IMG/VR virus record: IMGVR_UViG_3300032053_000523
Span: 1 to 23,810 of that record
Strand: one strand, 5' to 3'
From: a virus
Length of the DNA stretch: 23,810 bases
Part shown: in pieces, positions 12,290 through 20,287 of the stretch
Numbering within the stretch: the first letter of the stretch is position 1
How the letters are laid out: the number at the start of each line of letters is the position of its first letter
Notes under the pieces: model-generated
What the model was told of the DNA's origin: nothing
Database searches by the model: none
The model's input: the letters and a program-made list of their open reading frames with translations, nothing else
Translations under genes and position numbers: made by a program

Positions 12290-14407
12290 ATGGGCTTCGT
12301 TGTAGCCTCCGACTCAATCTCAGACGATTGGGCGTACTTCAATAAGCGTACCTCTGAGATGGGACTAGATGCCAAAGGCGTCGACGCTCATGGGATACAA
12401 CTGACGCTTCATGCCAAACTCTACGACTTTGGTATTCGATCCGGTCTTACTCAGAATCGCAATGCGATCATCTTCCCCTACTTAGATGAGCATGGGCGCA
12501 AGCTAGATATGTATCAGGCTCGCATGATAGGCGAGCCTCCATATGAGATTGCCCCACCTAGGGGTATAACTCCTGAGCATTACCGGAAATTGCTCAAGGC
12601 TCAGTGGCCTAAGTACCTCGGCAGTAAAAAGCAGTTCGATCTGTATTTTCCCATATTTCATACTCCATGGGCAGAGTTTGAAACTCTGTTCATTACGGAG
12701 GGCATCCCCAAAGCCATTCGAGCATGTCAAGCCGGTATACCCTGCGCGTCTATCCAGGGTAAGGACATGTTTGTAATTAAGCAATCGAACAACTTTGTAG
12801 CTGGGTTAGAGAAGGCTCTAAGTACGTGGTCTAATCTCAAACAAGTCATCTACGTAGCTGATTCGGATGCGGATAAAAGTGAGGATATACGCAACGCGGC
12901 TATCAGGTTATGCGGCCTGATTAATGGGCGCAAACAGTCTAGGGATTTCGCCAAGTTTGTCATCCTCCCCGATATACCCAATTACGACAAGACAGGACTT
13001 GACGACTTTCTCAATATCGTTGGTCACGAAGAATTCTTTGAAAAGCTAGGCTCTTGGATACGTACATATGAAGGTGGTCGATACTTCGAATTGATGGATA
13101 AGCTCAATGAAAAGCTTTACCTGGTATCAGGCACGACTAACTTTATATCAAGAAATTCTAGGCAAGTGATCAACGCAGGATCGGCCATGGCCCTTGTCTC
13201 CCCCGACTTACTCAATATAGGTACGCTGACTATACCGTATTCGGGCAGGACTATCAAGAATGGGGCGGCAACGCTGTCCAATACATTCGTGGGAGATCCC
13301 AATCGTAATCTAGTTGATGGAGTTGACTTCTGGCCCGGCATGGAGGAAATCCTACCTGGTAATCGGTACAATATATGGATAGATCATTCTCCAGAAGAGA
13401 ATGATGGCGATATTGCCCCGTTCCTTGACCTCGTTAAGCTGACCATACCTAATGATATAGAACGGGAGCTGCTTCTCAAAGTTGTAGCTCATCGTTGTCA
13501 CCGCCCTCAAGACAAAGCGCCGCTCATGGTATTCCTATATGGCGGGGAGGGTACGGGCAAATCAACCATCGCTATAGCTCTGGCGAATGCGATCACTTCT
13601 AATCCTGATTACTTCCACATAGGCGGCTTGAATCTCGGCTACTCTCATGAGGACCGACATGTCTTTAAGGAAGTAGTGGTCATGGAGGAGCCGACCAGGT
13701 CGGGAATGACTAACTCCGATATGGAATCTATGTTCAAGCTCTTAGGGGACAATGAAACGATCAGCGTAAATCCCAAGGGTATTCAGGGCTTCGCAATTAA
13801 GAATCGCATTTTCCTCTGGATTAATACCAACGAGCACTACCTGCCTGTATCAGGAGCGGCTCGGCGGTGGTTAATGATTAAATCTGATACCGAGCAGCAC
13901 TTGGAAGAGGCCAAGGCCGTACGCATTTGGATGGAGCAAACGCCCAATTTCGGGGGACGGATCAGGAATTATATCAAGACTAAGTATCCTGTAATAGATG
14001 TAGCCGAGCTTCAGAAAGAGGCGTCCCTGCTAGAGTCTAAGCTAGAAATTGTAGAGCAAAACCGTGCTCCGATGCTAGCTGAATACGATGAATTCTTGAA
14101 CAACCTACCTCCAGATTTGATGGAACTTGGGGCTATCCCTACGCGAATCATGATGAACCTCCTACCTTACAGAGATAAGGATGCGGGCGAGAGGCAGACA
14201 CTGACTCGTATACTAAGCCGGGAATATCCCTTGTTCAAAATTGATAGCAGTGCTAATAGTGCAATCAATATACCGAATGGTCCAGGTCGATTCACTACGA
14301 CGACCTTCAGAAGTACGTTGCGTAATAAGCACAAAGCTCTAACTAAAGACGAGGCCAAGGAACTGTTTCACAAATGGGATACGCACCCCGAGAAGGGCAA
14401 ATTTTAG
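12290..14407 (+). CDS. TOPRIM primase / SF3 helicase fusion
   Basis: Primes and unwinds DNA for phage replication. The protein has 705 residues. An N-terminal part (~1-115) holds an FPYLDEHGRKLDMYQARMIG segment typical of the region before TOPRIM in phage/plasmid primases. A TOPRIM-like domain follows: FITEG with Glu near 135 and YVADSDADKS near 188-197. The helicase part has Walker A GGEGTGKST (~418-426), Walker B EVVVMEEP (~463-470), a sensor-1 segment IFLWINTNEH (~505-514) and an arginine-finger-like AARRW. This fits the D5/P4-type superfamily 3 helicases rather than the DnaB-type helicase of T7 gp4. The ribosome binding site is weak (CGGGGC). It is the first gene after the promoter at 12113. 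A zinc-binding primase domain is not visible. Confidence 0.88.
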   Translation: MGFVVASDSISDDWAYFNKRTSEMGLDAKGVDAHGIQLTLHAKLYDFGIRSGLTQNRNAIIFPYLDEHGRKLDMYQARMIGEPPYEIAPPRGITPEHYRKLLKAQWPKYLGSKKQFDLYFPIFHTPWAEFETLFITEGIPKAIRACQAGIPCASIQGKDMFVIKQSNNFVAGLEKALSTWSNLKQVIYVADSDADKSEDIRNAAIRLCGLINGRKQSRDFAKFVILPDIPNYDKTGLDDFLNIVGHEEFFEKLGSWIRTYEGGRYFELMDKLNEKLYLVSGTTNFISRNSRQVINAGSAMALVSPDLLNIGTLTIPYSGRTIKNGAATLSNTFVGDPNRNLVDGVDFWPGMEEILPGNRYNIWIDHSPEENDGDIAPFLDLVKLTIPNDIERELLLKVVAHRCHRPQDKAPLMVFLYGGEGTGKSTIAIALANAITSNPDYFHIGGLNLGYSHEDRHVFKEVVVMEEPTRSGMTNSDMESMFKLLGDNETISVNPKGIQGFAIKNRIFLWINTNEHYLPVSGAARRWLMIKSDTEQHLEEAKAVRIWMEQTPNFGGRIRNYIKTKYPVIDVAELQKEASLLESKLEIVEQNRAPMLAEYDEFLNNLPPDLMELGAIPTRIMMNLLPYRDKDAGERQTLTRILSREYPLFKIDSSANSAINIPNGPGRFTTTTFRSTLRNKHKALTKDEAKELFHKWDTHPEKGKF

Positions 14408-14420
14408 CATCGAAATCATA

Positions 14421-14449
14421 TTTACTTCCAAGAAATATAGGAGTATACT
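14421..14449 (+). promoter_or_regulatory. Promoter for the 14503 operon
   Basis: TTTACT (14421-14426), 17-base spacer, TATACT (14444-14449), in an AT-rich stretch directly after the primase-helicase stop. The downstream ribosome binding region CTAGTGAAAGG matches that of the 11445 gene. The ATACGATTCC element is absent. Confidence 0.6.
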
Positions 14450-14502
14450 TAATACAGTAGACGGGCCGCGCGTATCAGCGGCGTACTAGTGAAAGGTAAA
14501 TT

Positions 14503-15033
14503 ATGGAACCTGAAAGCCAAGGCTACGTTAACCAAGACGGGCCGGAATACACCCCCGAGCGCGAGGCAGAGCTGCCGAAGCTCGACCTCATCGATGAGGC
14601 CATCATGGAGGCTGAGGCGGTGATGAAGCGTACCGTTGCCAAGCTCAACTCTACGCGCCCGTACCTGCGCGTGTGTGAAGAGGGTAAGGCCAAGTTTGGC
14701 GGTACCTTCAGACTCGCGTCGTGGGGCAATTACGTCAAGTTTATCTGGACGGTCGACGTCAAGGACTTCCGCGAAACTGCTCCGATCATCGAGTGGCTTC
14801 AGGACGACTGCTACCTTACGTGCGACTCGACCGTGGATCAACCCACGTGGGGTTCTGGACAGCGGGAATACAACTTCTCCCCGTTCCTCCAGCTCGAGGC
14901 TGACCTCGCTACCGACGCTACCTGTAAGCGCGTCGTCGTGGGCTACGAGCCGGTGGCGCCCCGTCCGATCTACAAGTTCGAGTGCCCCGACGAAGTCCAA
15001 CCCGACTATCACGAAGGAGCCGGCGATGTCTGA
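14503..15033 (+). CDS. Hypothetical protein
   Basis: Product of 176 residues, acidic, not recognised. It has an acidic N-terminus (MEPESQGYVNQDGPEYTPER), a helix (LPKLDLIDEAIMEAEAVMKR) and a beta-rich middle (LRVCEEGKAKFGGTFRLASW, YVKFIWTVDVKDF). Four Cys are scattered without a clear zinc motif. AAAGG precedes ATG 14503. It is the first gene behind the promoter at 14421 and lies beside replication genes, so a role in DNA metabolism is possible but unsupported. Confidence 0.8.
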   Translation: MEPESQGYVNQDGPEYTPEREAELPKLDLIDEAIMEAEAVMKRTVAKLNSTRPYLRVCEEGKAKFGGTFRLASWGNYVKFIWTVDVKDFRETAPIIEWLQDDCYLTCDSTVDQPTWGSGQREYNFSPFLQLEADLATDATCKRVVVGYEPVAPRPIYKFECPDEVQPDYHEGAGDV

Positions 15034-15199
15034 GAACGAGACTCGCAAGCTCCTGCGTGAGTACTACGATCTTCAGAAGGATCTGGACTCCATTAAGGCT
15101 CAGCGAAAGGTTATCAAAGCCGTGCTGAGATCAATTCACGGGCCAGAAGTGAATATTGGCTATCTGGCCCACCTCTACAAGGTAGACGTAAATGTATAA
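15026..15199 (+). CDS. Small helical protein
   Basis: Product of 57 residues (MSENETRKLLREYYDLQKDL...), almost entirely a charged helix up to residue ~40, able to form a coiled coil. GAAGGAG lies seven bases before ATG 15026. It overlaps the stop of the previous gene by eight bases and the start of the next by eight bases, so the three genes are translationally coupled. Function unknown. Confidence 0.7.
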   Translation: MSENETRKLLREYYDLQKDLDSIKAQRKVIKAVLRSIHGPEVNIGYLAHLYKVDVNV

Positions 15200-15608
15200 C
15201 GAAAATGCCCCGCCAGAAGTGGCGATTTCCTCCCACCTCCCCGACCTGATCAATTCGTATATCAGCGTTCGGGCCCAGCGGCTGATCCTCGACAAGGAGG
15301 CGGCCAGAATCAAGGAGCTGGAAGATGAGCTCCACACTACCATCGTTACCAAGTTCCGCGAGGGTGATATCACCGCACAGGGCGCGAGCAATGGCCTGGT
15401 CAAGATGACTACGCTCATCGAGCCGAAGGTACAGCCCGAGGACTGGCCTATCGTATGGGAGTATATCCGCGAGACAGGCGACTTCTCGCTGCTCCACAAA
15501 CGCATTACCGCCACGGCGGTGCAAGAACGCTGGGAGGCTGGAGAAGAAGTCCCCGGTGTTGGTCGGATGACTAAATACAAGTTGTCCGTTTCGGGTGTCA
15601 AGTCATAA
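15192..15608 (+). CDS. Conserved phage protein of the replication region
   Basis: Product of 138 residues. It has a long helix with RLILDKEAARIKELEDELHT, then VKMTTLIEPKVQPEDWPIVW, and the conserved-looking end GDFSLLHKRITATAVQERWE and EVPGVGRMTKYKLSV. The pattern '(D/E)FSLLQRRxxxxAxxExxxxGxxVPGVxxxTxxxLSxR' occurs in small phage proteins encoded next to ssDNA-binding-type proteins; I know no experimentally defined role. It overlaps the upstream gene by eight bases. The following gene's ribosome binding site overlaps its stop. Confidence 0.75.
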   Translation: MYNENAPPEVAISSHLPDLINSYISVRAQRLILDKEAARIKELEDELHTTIVTKFREGDITAQGASNGLVKMTTLIEPKVQPEDWPIVWEYIRETGDFSLLHKRITATAVQERWEAGEEVPGVGRMTKYKLSVSGVKS

Positions 15609-15618
15609 GGAGCAGGTA

Positions 15619-16386
15619 ATGGTTGAGAAAGTCGTAATCAAGACGAATCCGTCTGGGCCGCCGGAAGTCGTGGTCAAGCCCGGTACGGAGGTGGTCGACT
15701 ACAAGGCCGAACTGGCGAAGATGACCGTTGCCGTCGCGGAGGCTGAGAAGCCTGCGGGTAACTGGATCAGCTTCAAGGGCGGGATCATGTCCGTCGGCGG
15801 GAACCCCATCAAGGGGAACAAGATGCCGGTCGTGATCCTCCACTCGGTGTTCGAGAATCAGCTGTACGCTGACCGCTACGACCCGAACAACCAGCAGCCG
15901 CCGATCTGCTACGCTTTCGGGGAGACTGACGACGAGCTCAAACCCCACCCCGAGAGCGCCAAGCCCCAGTCGGAGAACTGCCACGAGTGCCCGAAGAACC
16001 AGTGGAACAGCGACCCCGGCGGTGGGAAGGGTAAGGCGTGTAAGAACGTCCGCAGGTTGGGGATGATCTCGGCCAGCGACTTGCACCAAGTCGACAAGGC
16101 TCCGGTCGCCATCGCTAAGATGCCGGTCACGAGCGTGAAGAACTGGTCGACCTTCGCCAGCCAGATCGCGAACGTGCTGAAGCTTCCCCCCATCGCGGTC
16201 ATCGCGGAGATGTCGGTCGAGCCGGATGCGAAGACACAGTTCCAAGTGAACTTCGCCCTCCTGGATAAGATCGAAGACCCCGCAGTGCTTACCGCGCTGT
16301 TGGCGAAGCGGAGGGAGACCACGCCGATGATGTACGCGCCTTACGACAAGCCCGTCGACAAGGTGGCCGAAGTCAGGAAGTTCTAA
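15619..16386 (+). CDS. Putative ssDNA-binding-type replication protein
   Basis: Product of 255 residues. ATG 15619 is chosen because AAGGAG (15608-15613) lies five bases upstream; an in-frame GTG 24 bases earlier has no such support. The segments AGNWISFKGGIMSVGG, MPVVILHSVFENQLYADRYD and CHECPKNQWNS...GKGKACKNVRRLG recall a family common in phage replication modules, often suspected to bind ssDNA through an OB-like fold. The Cys pattern CxxCPxNxW followed by GKGKxCxN could bind zinc. ssDNA binding is inferred from this recall and from the position just before the DNA polymerase. The gene has markedly GC-ending codons, consistent with high expression. Confidence 0.55.
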   Translation: MVEKVVIKTNPSGPPEVVVKPGTEVVDYKAELAKMTVAVAEAEKPAGNWISFKGGIMSVGGNPIKGNKMPVVILHSVFENQLYADRYDPNNQQPPICYAFGETDDELKPHPESAKPQSENCHECPKNQWNSDPGGGKGKACKNVRRLGMISASDLHQVDKAPVAIAKMPVTSVKNWSTFASQIANVLKLPPIAVIAEMSVEPDAKTQFQVNFALLDKIEDPAVLTALLAKRRETTPMMYAPYDKPVDKVAEVRKF

Positions 16387-16395
16387 GTGTAGCAC

Positions 16396-16426
16396 CCAGC
16401 CCTTGGGCAGCGACTCGGAGGGCTGG
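16396..16426 (+). promoter_or_regulatory. Hairpin in the spacer before the DNA polymerase gene
   Basis: CCAGCCCT (16396-16403) pairs with AGGGCTGG (16419-16426) around a 15-base loop. No T-run follows, so an ordinary terminator is unlikely; a processing or attenuation element is possible. Confidence 0.4.
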
Positions 16427-16431
16427 CTATT

Positions 16432-16632
16432 ATGCTGAGACAATGTAAAATTTGCGGTAGGAACGGCTCGTGTTGGAATAACGAGTTACAAATGAACGTA
16501 CATAGGAATCCTTTATGTTGCCCGTCTGCATCGACTTTGAAACAGAAGCAATTGCCAATTGGCCAGACTATCCACCTAAGCCGGTCGGAGTCTCCATTTG
16601 GTACCCCCAAGCCGAGTCCCCAACCTACCTAG
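16432..16632 (+). CDS. Doubtful small Cys-rich frame overlapping the polymerase start
   Basis: An open frame of 66 codons begins MLRQCKICGRNGSCWNNE and contains five further-spaced Cys in its first 31 residues (CxxC, C, CC), which looks like a small zinc-binding protein. GGAGG (16417-16421) lies ten bases upstream. Against it, the last ~118 bases overlap the DNA polymerase gene in another frame and the C-terminal third looks like random Ser/Pro-rich sequence. It may be a short peptide or an artefact. Confidence 0.3.
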   Translation: MLRQCKICGRNGSCWNNELQMNVHRNPLCCPSASTLKQKQLPIGQTIHLSRSESPFGTPKPSPQPT

Positions 16633-18323
16633 CATGGGGACATCCGAGTGAAAATAACACTACGTTCGAGGCAGCACGGCAAGAGTTGGCTACAATTTGG
16701 GCTCAGAAACCTGAAATTCTCTGCCACCATGCCCGTTTCGACACGGAAGTCGCTCGTGTTCACATGGGTCTCCCATACCCCAAAGACCCTCTTAGGGTAC
16801 ACGACACCCTTTTCCTCAATTACTTGTACGACGTCCACGCCCCGAGCCTAAGCCTCAAGCCTAGTGCCGAGCGCATCCTCCAGATTCCCCCGGACGAAAA
16901 AGATGAACTTGATTCTTGGCTTACTAGTCATAGCTACAAGCCTGGCCGGGATATTTGCCGTGCTCCTGGTGGCCTTGTGGGGCGATATGCCAACGGCGAC
17001 ACGTTCCGCACTCGTAAGCTGTACGAGGCGCTTATGGATCATACCAATAAGTCTGGTATGCTTCCTGCTTATCGCCGTGAGCAGCGTCTTGCACCTATTC
17101 TGAGCCAATCCGAGGCCGATGGCATTCGGGTAGACAAGGATAAGCTTGAAAAGGATTTGGTCCAGGCTGAAGCTACGATGATTACAGTTACCGAGCGGTT
17201 ACTGAAGATCATCGGGCCTTGTAACCCCGACTCTAGCGCGGAACTGGCTAAAGCGTTGCTTAAATCGGGTCGGGCTCACGAGTCGGACTTTCTTCTCACG
17301 CCGACCGGCAAACTCTCGACGGCCAAGGCTAGTATGGACCAAGCCGTCAAAGACCCCGAACTCAGGGAACTACTCCAATATCGGGGGCACCTTAAGACGC
17401 TGCTTACTACCTTTATGCGTCCGTGGGTTCAATTCGCAGCGTATGACGGAACGCTTCATCCTTCGTGGAATCAAGTTAAAGGTGACGAATATGGTACCAG
17501 AACTGGACGACTTTCAAGCAGCAATCCGAACTTCCAGAACATCCCTACAGAACTCAAAGGCGGCGCCCCGGCAGGTTTGCCCCCGTTGCCTTTCTTACGT
17601 CAGTATGTACTCCCCGATGAGGGTCATGTGCTCGTCTCAAGCGACTTTAATGGACAAGAAATGCGCATTGCTTCCCACTTTGCCGAAGGACGCGCAGCGG
17701 AGATTTACCGCAATGACCCTGGAGCAGATTTCCACGAAGTCGTCAACGAGATCATCAAGAGAGACACAGGTATGGACATCGGGAGAAAGATGGTCAAAAA
17801 TACCGGATTCTCCCTCATCTACGGCTCGGGCATCAACTCTCTCGCTCAGCTTCTGGGGGTGGATCGTAATACTGCTGCAAGTATTCGCAAGCATTACTTT
17901 GCTGCTCTACCTGGCTTCCAAGAGCTTATGGACGACGTAAGTCACCGGGGTCGGATTGGCTCCCCCGTCAAGACGTGGGGTGGTAGGCTCATCTATGCCG
18001 AGCCGCCCAAGATCGTGAAGGGCCAACAATGGGACTTCTCATATAAGCTGCTGAACTATCTAATTCAAGGCTCGGCGGCTGATCAGACTAAGGAGGCCAT
18101 TAATGAAGTGGGCTATAAGACGAATCATCGTCGGTTCCTGGCTACGGTCCACGATGAGAACGTATACAGCGTGGACCCGAACCATTTGGAAGCGGAAGTT
18201 GCCGTTATCCGAGCTTCAATGGAGACCCAGGCAGGATGGGATGTACCATTCCGAGCCGAAGTCAAAGTCGGGCCTAATTGGCACGAAGGAGTGAAATATG
18301 AAATGGAGAATGGTAATAACTAA
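16515..18323 (+). CDS. DNA polymerase, family A, with 3'-5' exonuclease
   Basis: Replicates the phage genome. The protein has 602 residues, in the range of phage T7-type and similar PolA enzymes without the 5' nuclease domain. Exonuclease motifs are DFETE (residues 7-11), CHHARFDTEVA (~72-82, exo II) and YANGDTFRTRKLYE (exo III). Polymerase motif A is SSDFNGQEMRIASHF, where the usual DYSQIELR reads DFNGQEMR; motif B is GRKMVKNTGFSLIYGSG; motif C is ATVHDEN with the catalytic HDE. The catalytic acidic residues are all present. AGGAA lies seven bases before ATG 16515. It must copy a template with hypermodified thymines if that pathway is active. Confidence 0.95.
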   Translation: MLPVCIDFETEAIANWPDYPPKPVGVSIWYPQAESPTYLAWGHPSENNTTFEAARQELATIWAQKPEILCHHARFDTEVARVHMGLPYPKDPLRVHDTLFLNYLYDVHAPSLSLKPSAERILQIPPDEKDELDSWLTSHSYKPGRDICRAPGGLVGRYANGDTFRTRKLYEALMDHTNKSGMLPAYRREQRLAPILSQSEADGIRVDKDKLEKDLVQAEATMITVTERLLKIIGPCNPDSSAELAKALLKSGRAHESDFLLTPTGKLSTAKASMDQAVKDPELRELLQYRGHLKTLLTTFMRPWVQFAAYDGTLHPSWNQVKGDEYGTRTGRLSSSNPNFQNIPTELKGGAPAGLPPLPFLRQYVLPDEGHVLVSSDFNGQEMRIASHFAEGRAAEIYRNDPGADFHEVVNEIIKRDTGMDIGRKMVKNTGFSLIYGSGINSLAQLLGVDRNTAASIRKHYFAALPGFQELMDDVSHRGRIGSPVKTWGGRLIYAEPPKIVKGQQWDFSYKLLNYLIQGSAADQTKEAINEVGYKTNHRRFLATVHDENVYSVDPNHLEAEVAVIRASMETQAGWDVPFRAEVKVGPNWHEGVKYEMENGNN

Positions 18324-18399
18324 CCTCATATTCTACGGGTCGGCGGCGCTCGCCGGTTACGGTTTTTACAAGTTTATAGAACTGTTAATCGGGGCGTAG
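18298..18399 (+). CDS. 33-residue membrane micropeptide
   Basis: MKWRMVITNLIFYGSAALAG followed by YGFYKFIELLIGA: a basic start and one or two short hydrophobic segments. AAGGAG (18286-18291) lies six bases before ATG 18298, and the frame overlaps the end of the polymerase gene by 26 bases. The good ribosome binding site and coherent membrane-like composition favour a real gene. Function unknown. Confidence 0.5.
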   Translation: MKWRMVITNLIFYGSAALAGYGFYKFIELLIGA

Positions 18400-18465
18400 A
18401 CAGCTCGTAAGGGCGCTCCGGCGCTCCCCGGTACTAGTCCGAAATCATAACTGTAGGAGCACTGT

Positions 18466-19338
18466 ATGATTAGTAAATTCAAGCCAATGCTGGCGGATAA
18501 TGCGGATTTCGACCGCATACGCTACCCCGTAATGGCCAGTCCTAAGCTGGACGGCGTTCGGGCCACCTTCCAGAACGGGAGTTTAGTCACTCGTTCACTG
18601 AAGCCTCTCCCCAATCGGGCGGTGAACGAAGTGTTCAAGCACGACGCTGATTTCGATGGGGAACTCATAGTCGGGGATGCCTTCAGTAAGACGGTGTTCC
18701 GCGATACGATGAAGGTCGTTATGGCCCACGACGCAGATATCACCGGCCTTCGCCTACACGTATTCGACATCGTGAACCTGGGCGACTTCCGCGACAGGTT
18801 CCGTATCGCCTGCGACTACGCGGACTACAAGAGGATCATCCCTGTCCCCCACACGCTGATCGAGAATGAGAAAGAGCTTCTGAGGTTAGAGGATCACATG
18901 CTTCACGTGGGTTACGAGGGACTGATGATCCGCGACCCGAAAGGCCAGTACAAGTATGGTCGCTCGACAGTCAACGAGGGAGCGCTGCTGAAGGTCAAGA
19001 GGCGGCTCCAATCTGAGGCTACCGTCATCGGTTTCGAGGAACAGATGCACAACGCGAACGAGGCAAAACTGGATAATCTCGGGAACACCGAGAGGTCGAG
19101 CCATCAGGCCAACATGATCCCTATGGGGGTGCTCGGCGCTCTAGTAGTGAAAGACGTCAAGACTGGCGTATCCTTCAATGTAGGAACGGGCTTCACGGCT
19201 GAAGATCGGGCAGGTATCTGGAAGCAACGAGATTCCCTGCTTTACAAGATGATCACCTACGAATACCTGCCGATCGGAGTGAAAGATAAACCGCGTCATC
19301 CTGTATTCCTAGGCTGGCGTATGGAGCAAGACCTATGA
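18466..19338 (+). CDS. ATP-dependent DNA ligase
   Basis: Seals nicks in phage DNA during replication and repair. The protein has 290 residues, a minimal ligase of about the chlorella-virus to T7 size. Motif I is SPKLDGVR with the adenylated Lys27. DFDGELIVGD (motif III region) and HVFDIVN follow, then EGLMIRDP (motif IV) and EGALLKVKRR (motif V). TAGGAG lies six bases before ATG 18466. The stop overlaps the start of the nuclease gene (ATGA). It sits between DNA polymerase and nuclease genes, as in other phage replication modules. Confidence 0.93.
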   Translation: MISKFKPMLADNADFDRIRYPVMASPKLDGVRATFQNGSLVTRSLKPLPNRAVNEVFKHDADFDGELIVGDAFSKTVFRDTMKVVMAHDADITGLRLHVFDIVNLGDFRDRFRIACDYADYKRIIPVPHTLIENEKELLRLEDHMLHVGYEGLMIRDPKGQYKYGRSTVNEGALLKVKRRLQSEATVIGFEEQMHNANEAKLDNLGNTERSSHQANMIPMGVLGALVVKDVKTGVSFNVGTGFTAEDRAGIWKQRDSLLYKMITYEYLPIGVKDKPRHPVFLGWRMEQDL

Positions 19339-19991
19339 GACCTTGGAGCTATTCCCGCCTCAGTACCTACGAGGATTGTCCCAAGCAGTACCAGTACTCC
19401 TACGTGGAGAACCTACCTGGGTTCAGACCTCCCAGTCCTGCTTCAGAACGGGGGACAAAGATTCACGAGCAGGGCGAGCACTACCTGCTCGGGAAGATCA
19501 AGATATACCCGCCAGAGTTCCAGAAGGTCAGCGGCCACCTGATGATGTTGAAGGCTAAGGCGGCCATACCCGAACTCAAGATGGCGGTAAACGAGAAGTG
19601 GGAGGCGGTAGACTACAAGGCTCCTGACGCCTATTTCCGTGGGATCATCGACGTTCACTACGAAACTGAAGACGGGGCGGTCGTCTGTATCGAGGACTTC
19701 AAGACCGGTCAAGTGTACGACTCCCACCCGAAGCAGATGGAAACCTACGTTGCTATCTGCGCGGCTCACTATCCCAACGCTAAGACGTTCCTGACTCGAC
19801 TAATCTATATTGATCAGGGAGTCGTGACTCCGGCGAAGGCCACGAATGTTGAGCGGCTGAAGCCGATCCGCATGTTGATGGATGGCCGAATCAAGAATGC
19901 CGAGGAAGATACCATCTTCCCCGTCCGGCCAGGTAATAGTTGTAAATGGTGCGACTACTCCAAGAGGTATGGTGGGCCGTGTCAGAACTGA
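19335..19991 (+). CDS. Cas4/RecB-like PD-(D/E)XK exonuclease with Fe-S cysteines
   Basis: Probable ssDNA or 5'-3' exonuclease for recombination and end processing. The protein has 218 residues. It begins SYSRLSTYEDCPKQY, the typical RecB/Cas4 start. His44 in GTKIHEQG, Asp106 in RGIIDVH, Glu120/Asp121-x-Lys123 in IEDFKTG and Gln134-x-x-x-Tyr138 fit the RecB-type active site. Cys15 together with Cys203, Cys206 and Cys216 (CKWCDY...GPC) match the four-cysteine cluster that binds 4Fe-4S in Cas4 and AddB. There are no CRISPR genes nearby, so a role in phage recombination is more likely than adaptation. The start overlaps the ligase stop. Confidence 0.9.
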   Translation: MRPWSYSRLSTYEDCPKQYQYSYVENLPGFRPPSPASERGTKIHEQGEHYLLGKIKIYPPEFQKVSGHLMMLKAKAAIPELKMAVNEKWEAVDYKAPDAYFRGIIDVHYETEDGAVVCIEDFKTGQVYDSHPKQMETYVAICAAHYPNAKTFLTRLIYIDQGVVTPAKATNVERLKPIRMLMDGRIKNAEEDTIFPVRPGNSCKWCDYSKRYGGPCQN

Positions 19992-20287
19992 AACTTGAAA
20001 AGGAGATTGAGTTAGATGTATCAGATTACGCCAAGCATCAGAAAGACTGCTTGGTACTCAAACTCAATGTCTGGGGTAGGATTGGTTGGCCCGACCGACT
20101 CTATCTTCACTTTAAGGGCAAGGTACTGTTCATAGAGTTCAAACAACCTGGTGAAAAGCCTAAGAGATTACAGGAGTTTATACATGAAAAGTTACGACGA
20201 TATGGATTTAGAATTGAAGTGGTCGACAACGTCCGCGACGGGAGGGCAATTATCGACGACTTTACCTCAGACAATTCGCACGTTTGA
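19979..20287 (+). CDS. VRR-NUC domain nuclease
   Basis: Probable structure-specific nuclease. The frame is open from ATG 19946, but that start lies deep in the previous gene without a ribosome binding site; GTG 19979, with AGAGG about 11 bases upstream, is my preferred but uncertain start, giving 102 residues. GWPDRLYLHFKGKVLFIEFK holds the nuclease signature (G-x-PD then E-x-K). KPKRLQEFIHEKLRRYGFRI, ending VEVVDNVRDG, is the typical VRR-NUC C-terminal half. Stand-alone VRR-NUC proteins are common in phage replication modules. Its last 104 bases overlap the next gene, much more than usual here. Confidence 0.85.
   Translation: MSELKLEKEIELDVSDYAKHQKDCLVLKLNVWGRIGWPDRLYLHFKGKVLFIEFKQPGEKPKRLQEFIHEKLRRYGFRIEVVDNVRDGRAIIDDFTSDNSHV

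Noticed and set aside
14449-15048. Minus-strand open frame of 199 codons
   Set aside because: Antisense of the 14503 gene with shadow-like composition and no ribosome binding site.
16403-16433. Promoter TTGGGC-N19-TATTAT before the polymerase gene
   Set aside because: The spacer is too long and the -35 match is poor; the region is better described by the hairpin.
15598-16443. Minus-strand open frame of 281 codons
   Set aside because: Exact antisense of the putative ssDNA-binding-type gene; Arg/Leu/His/Val-rich as expected for an antisense shadow of GC-ending codons.
19335-19991. A CRISPR adaptation Cas4 protein
   Set aside because: No other cas gene or array is present; the neighbours are ligase, VRR-NUC and helicase genes of a phage replication module.
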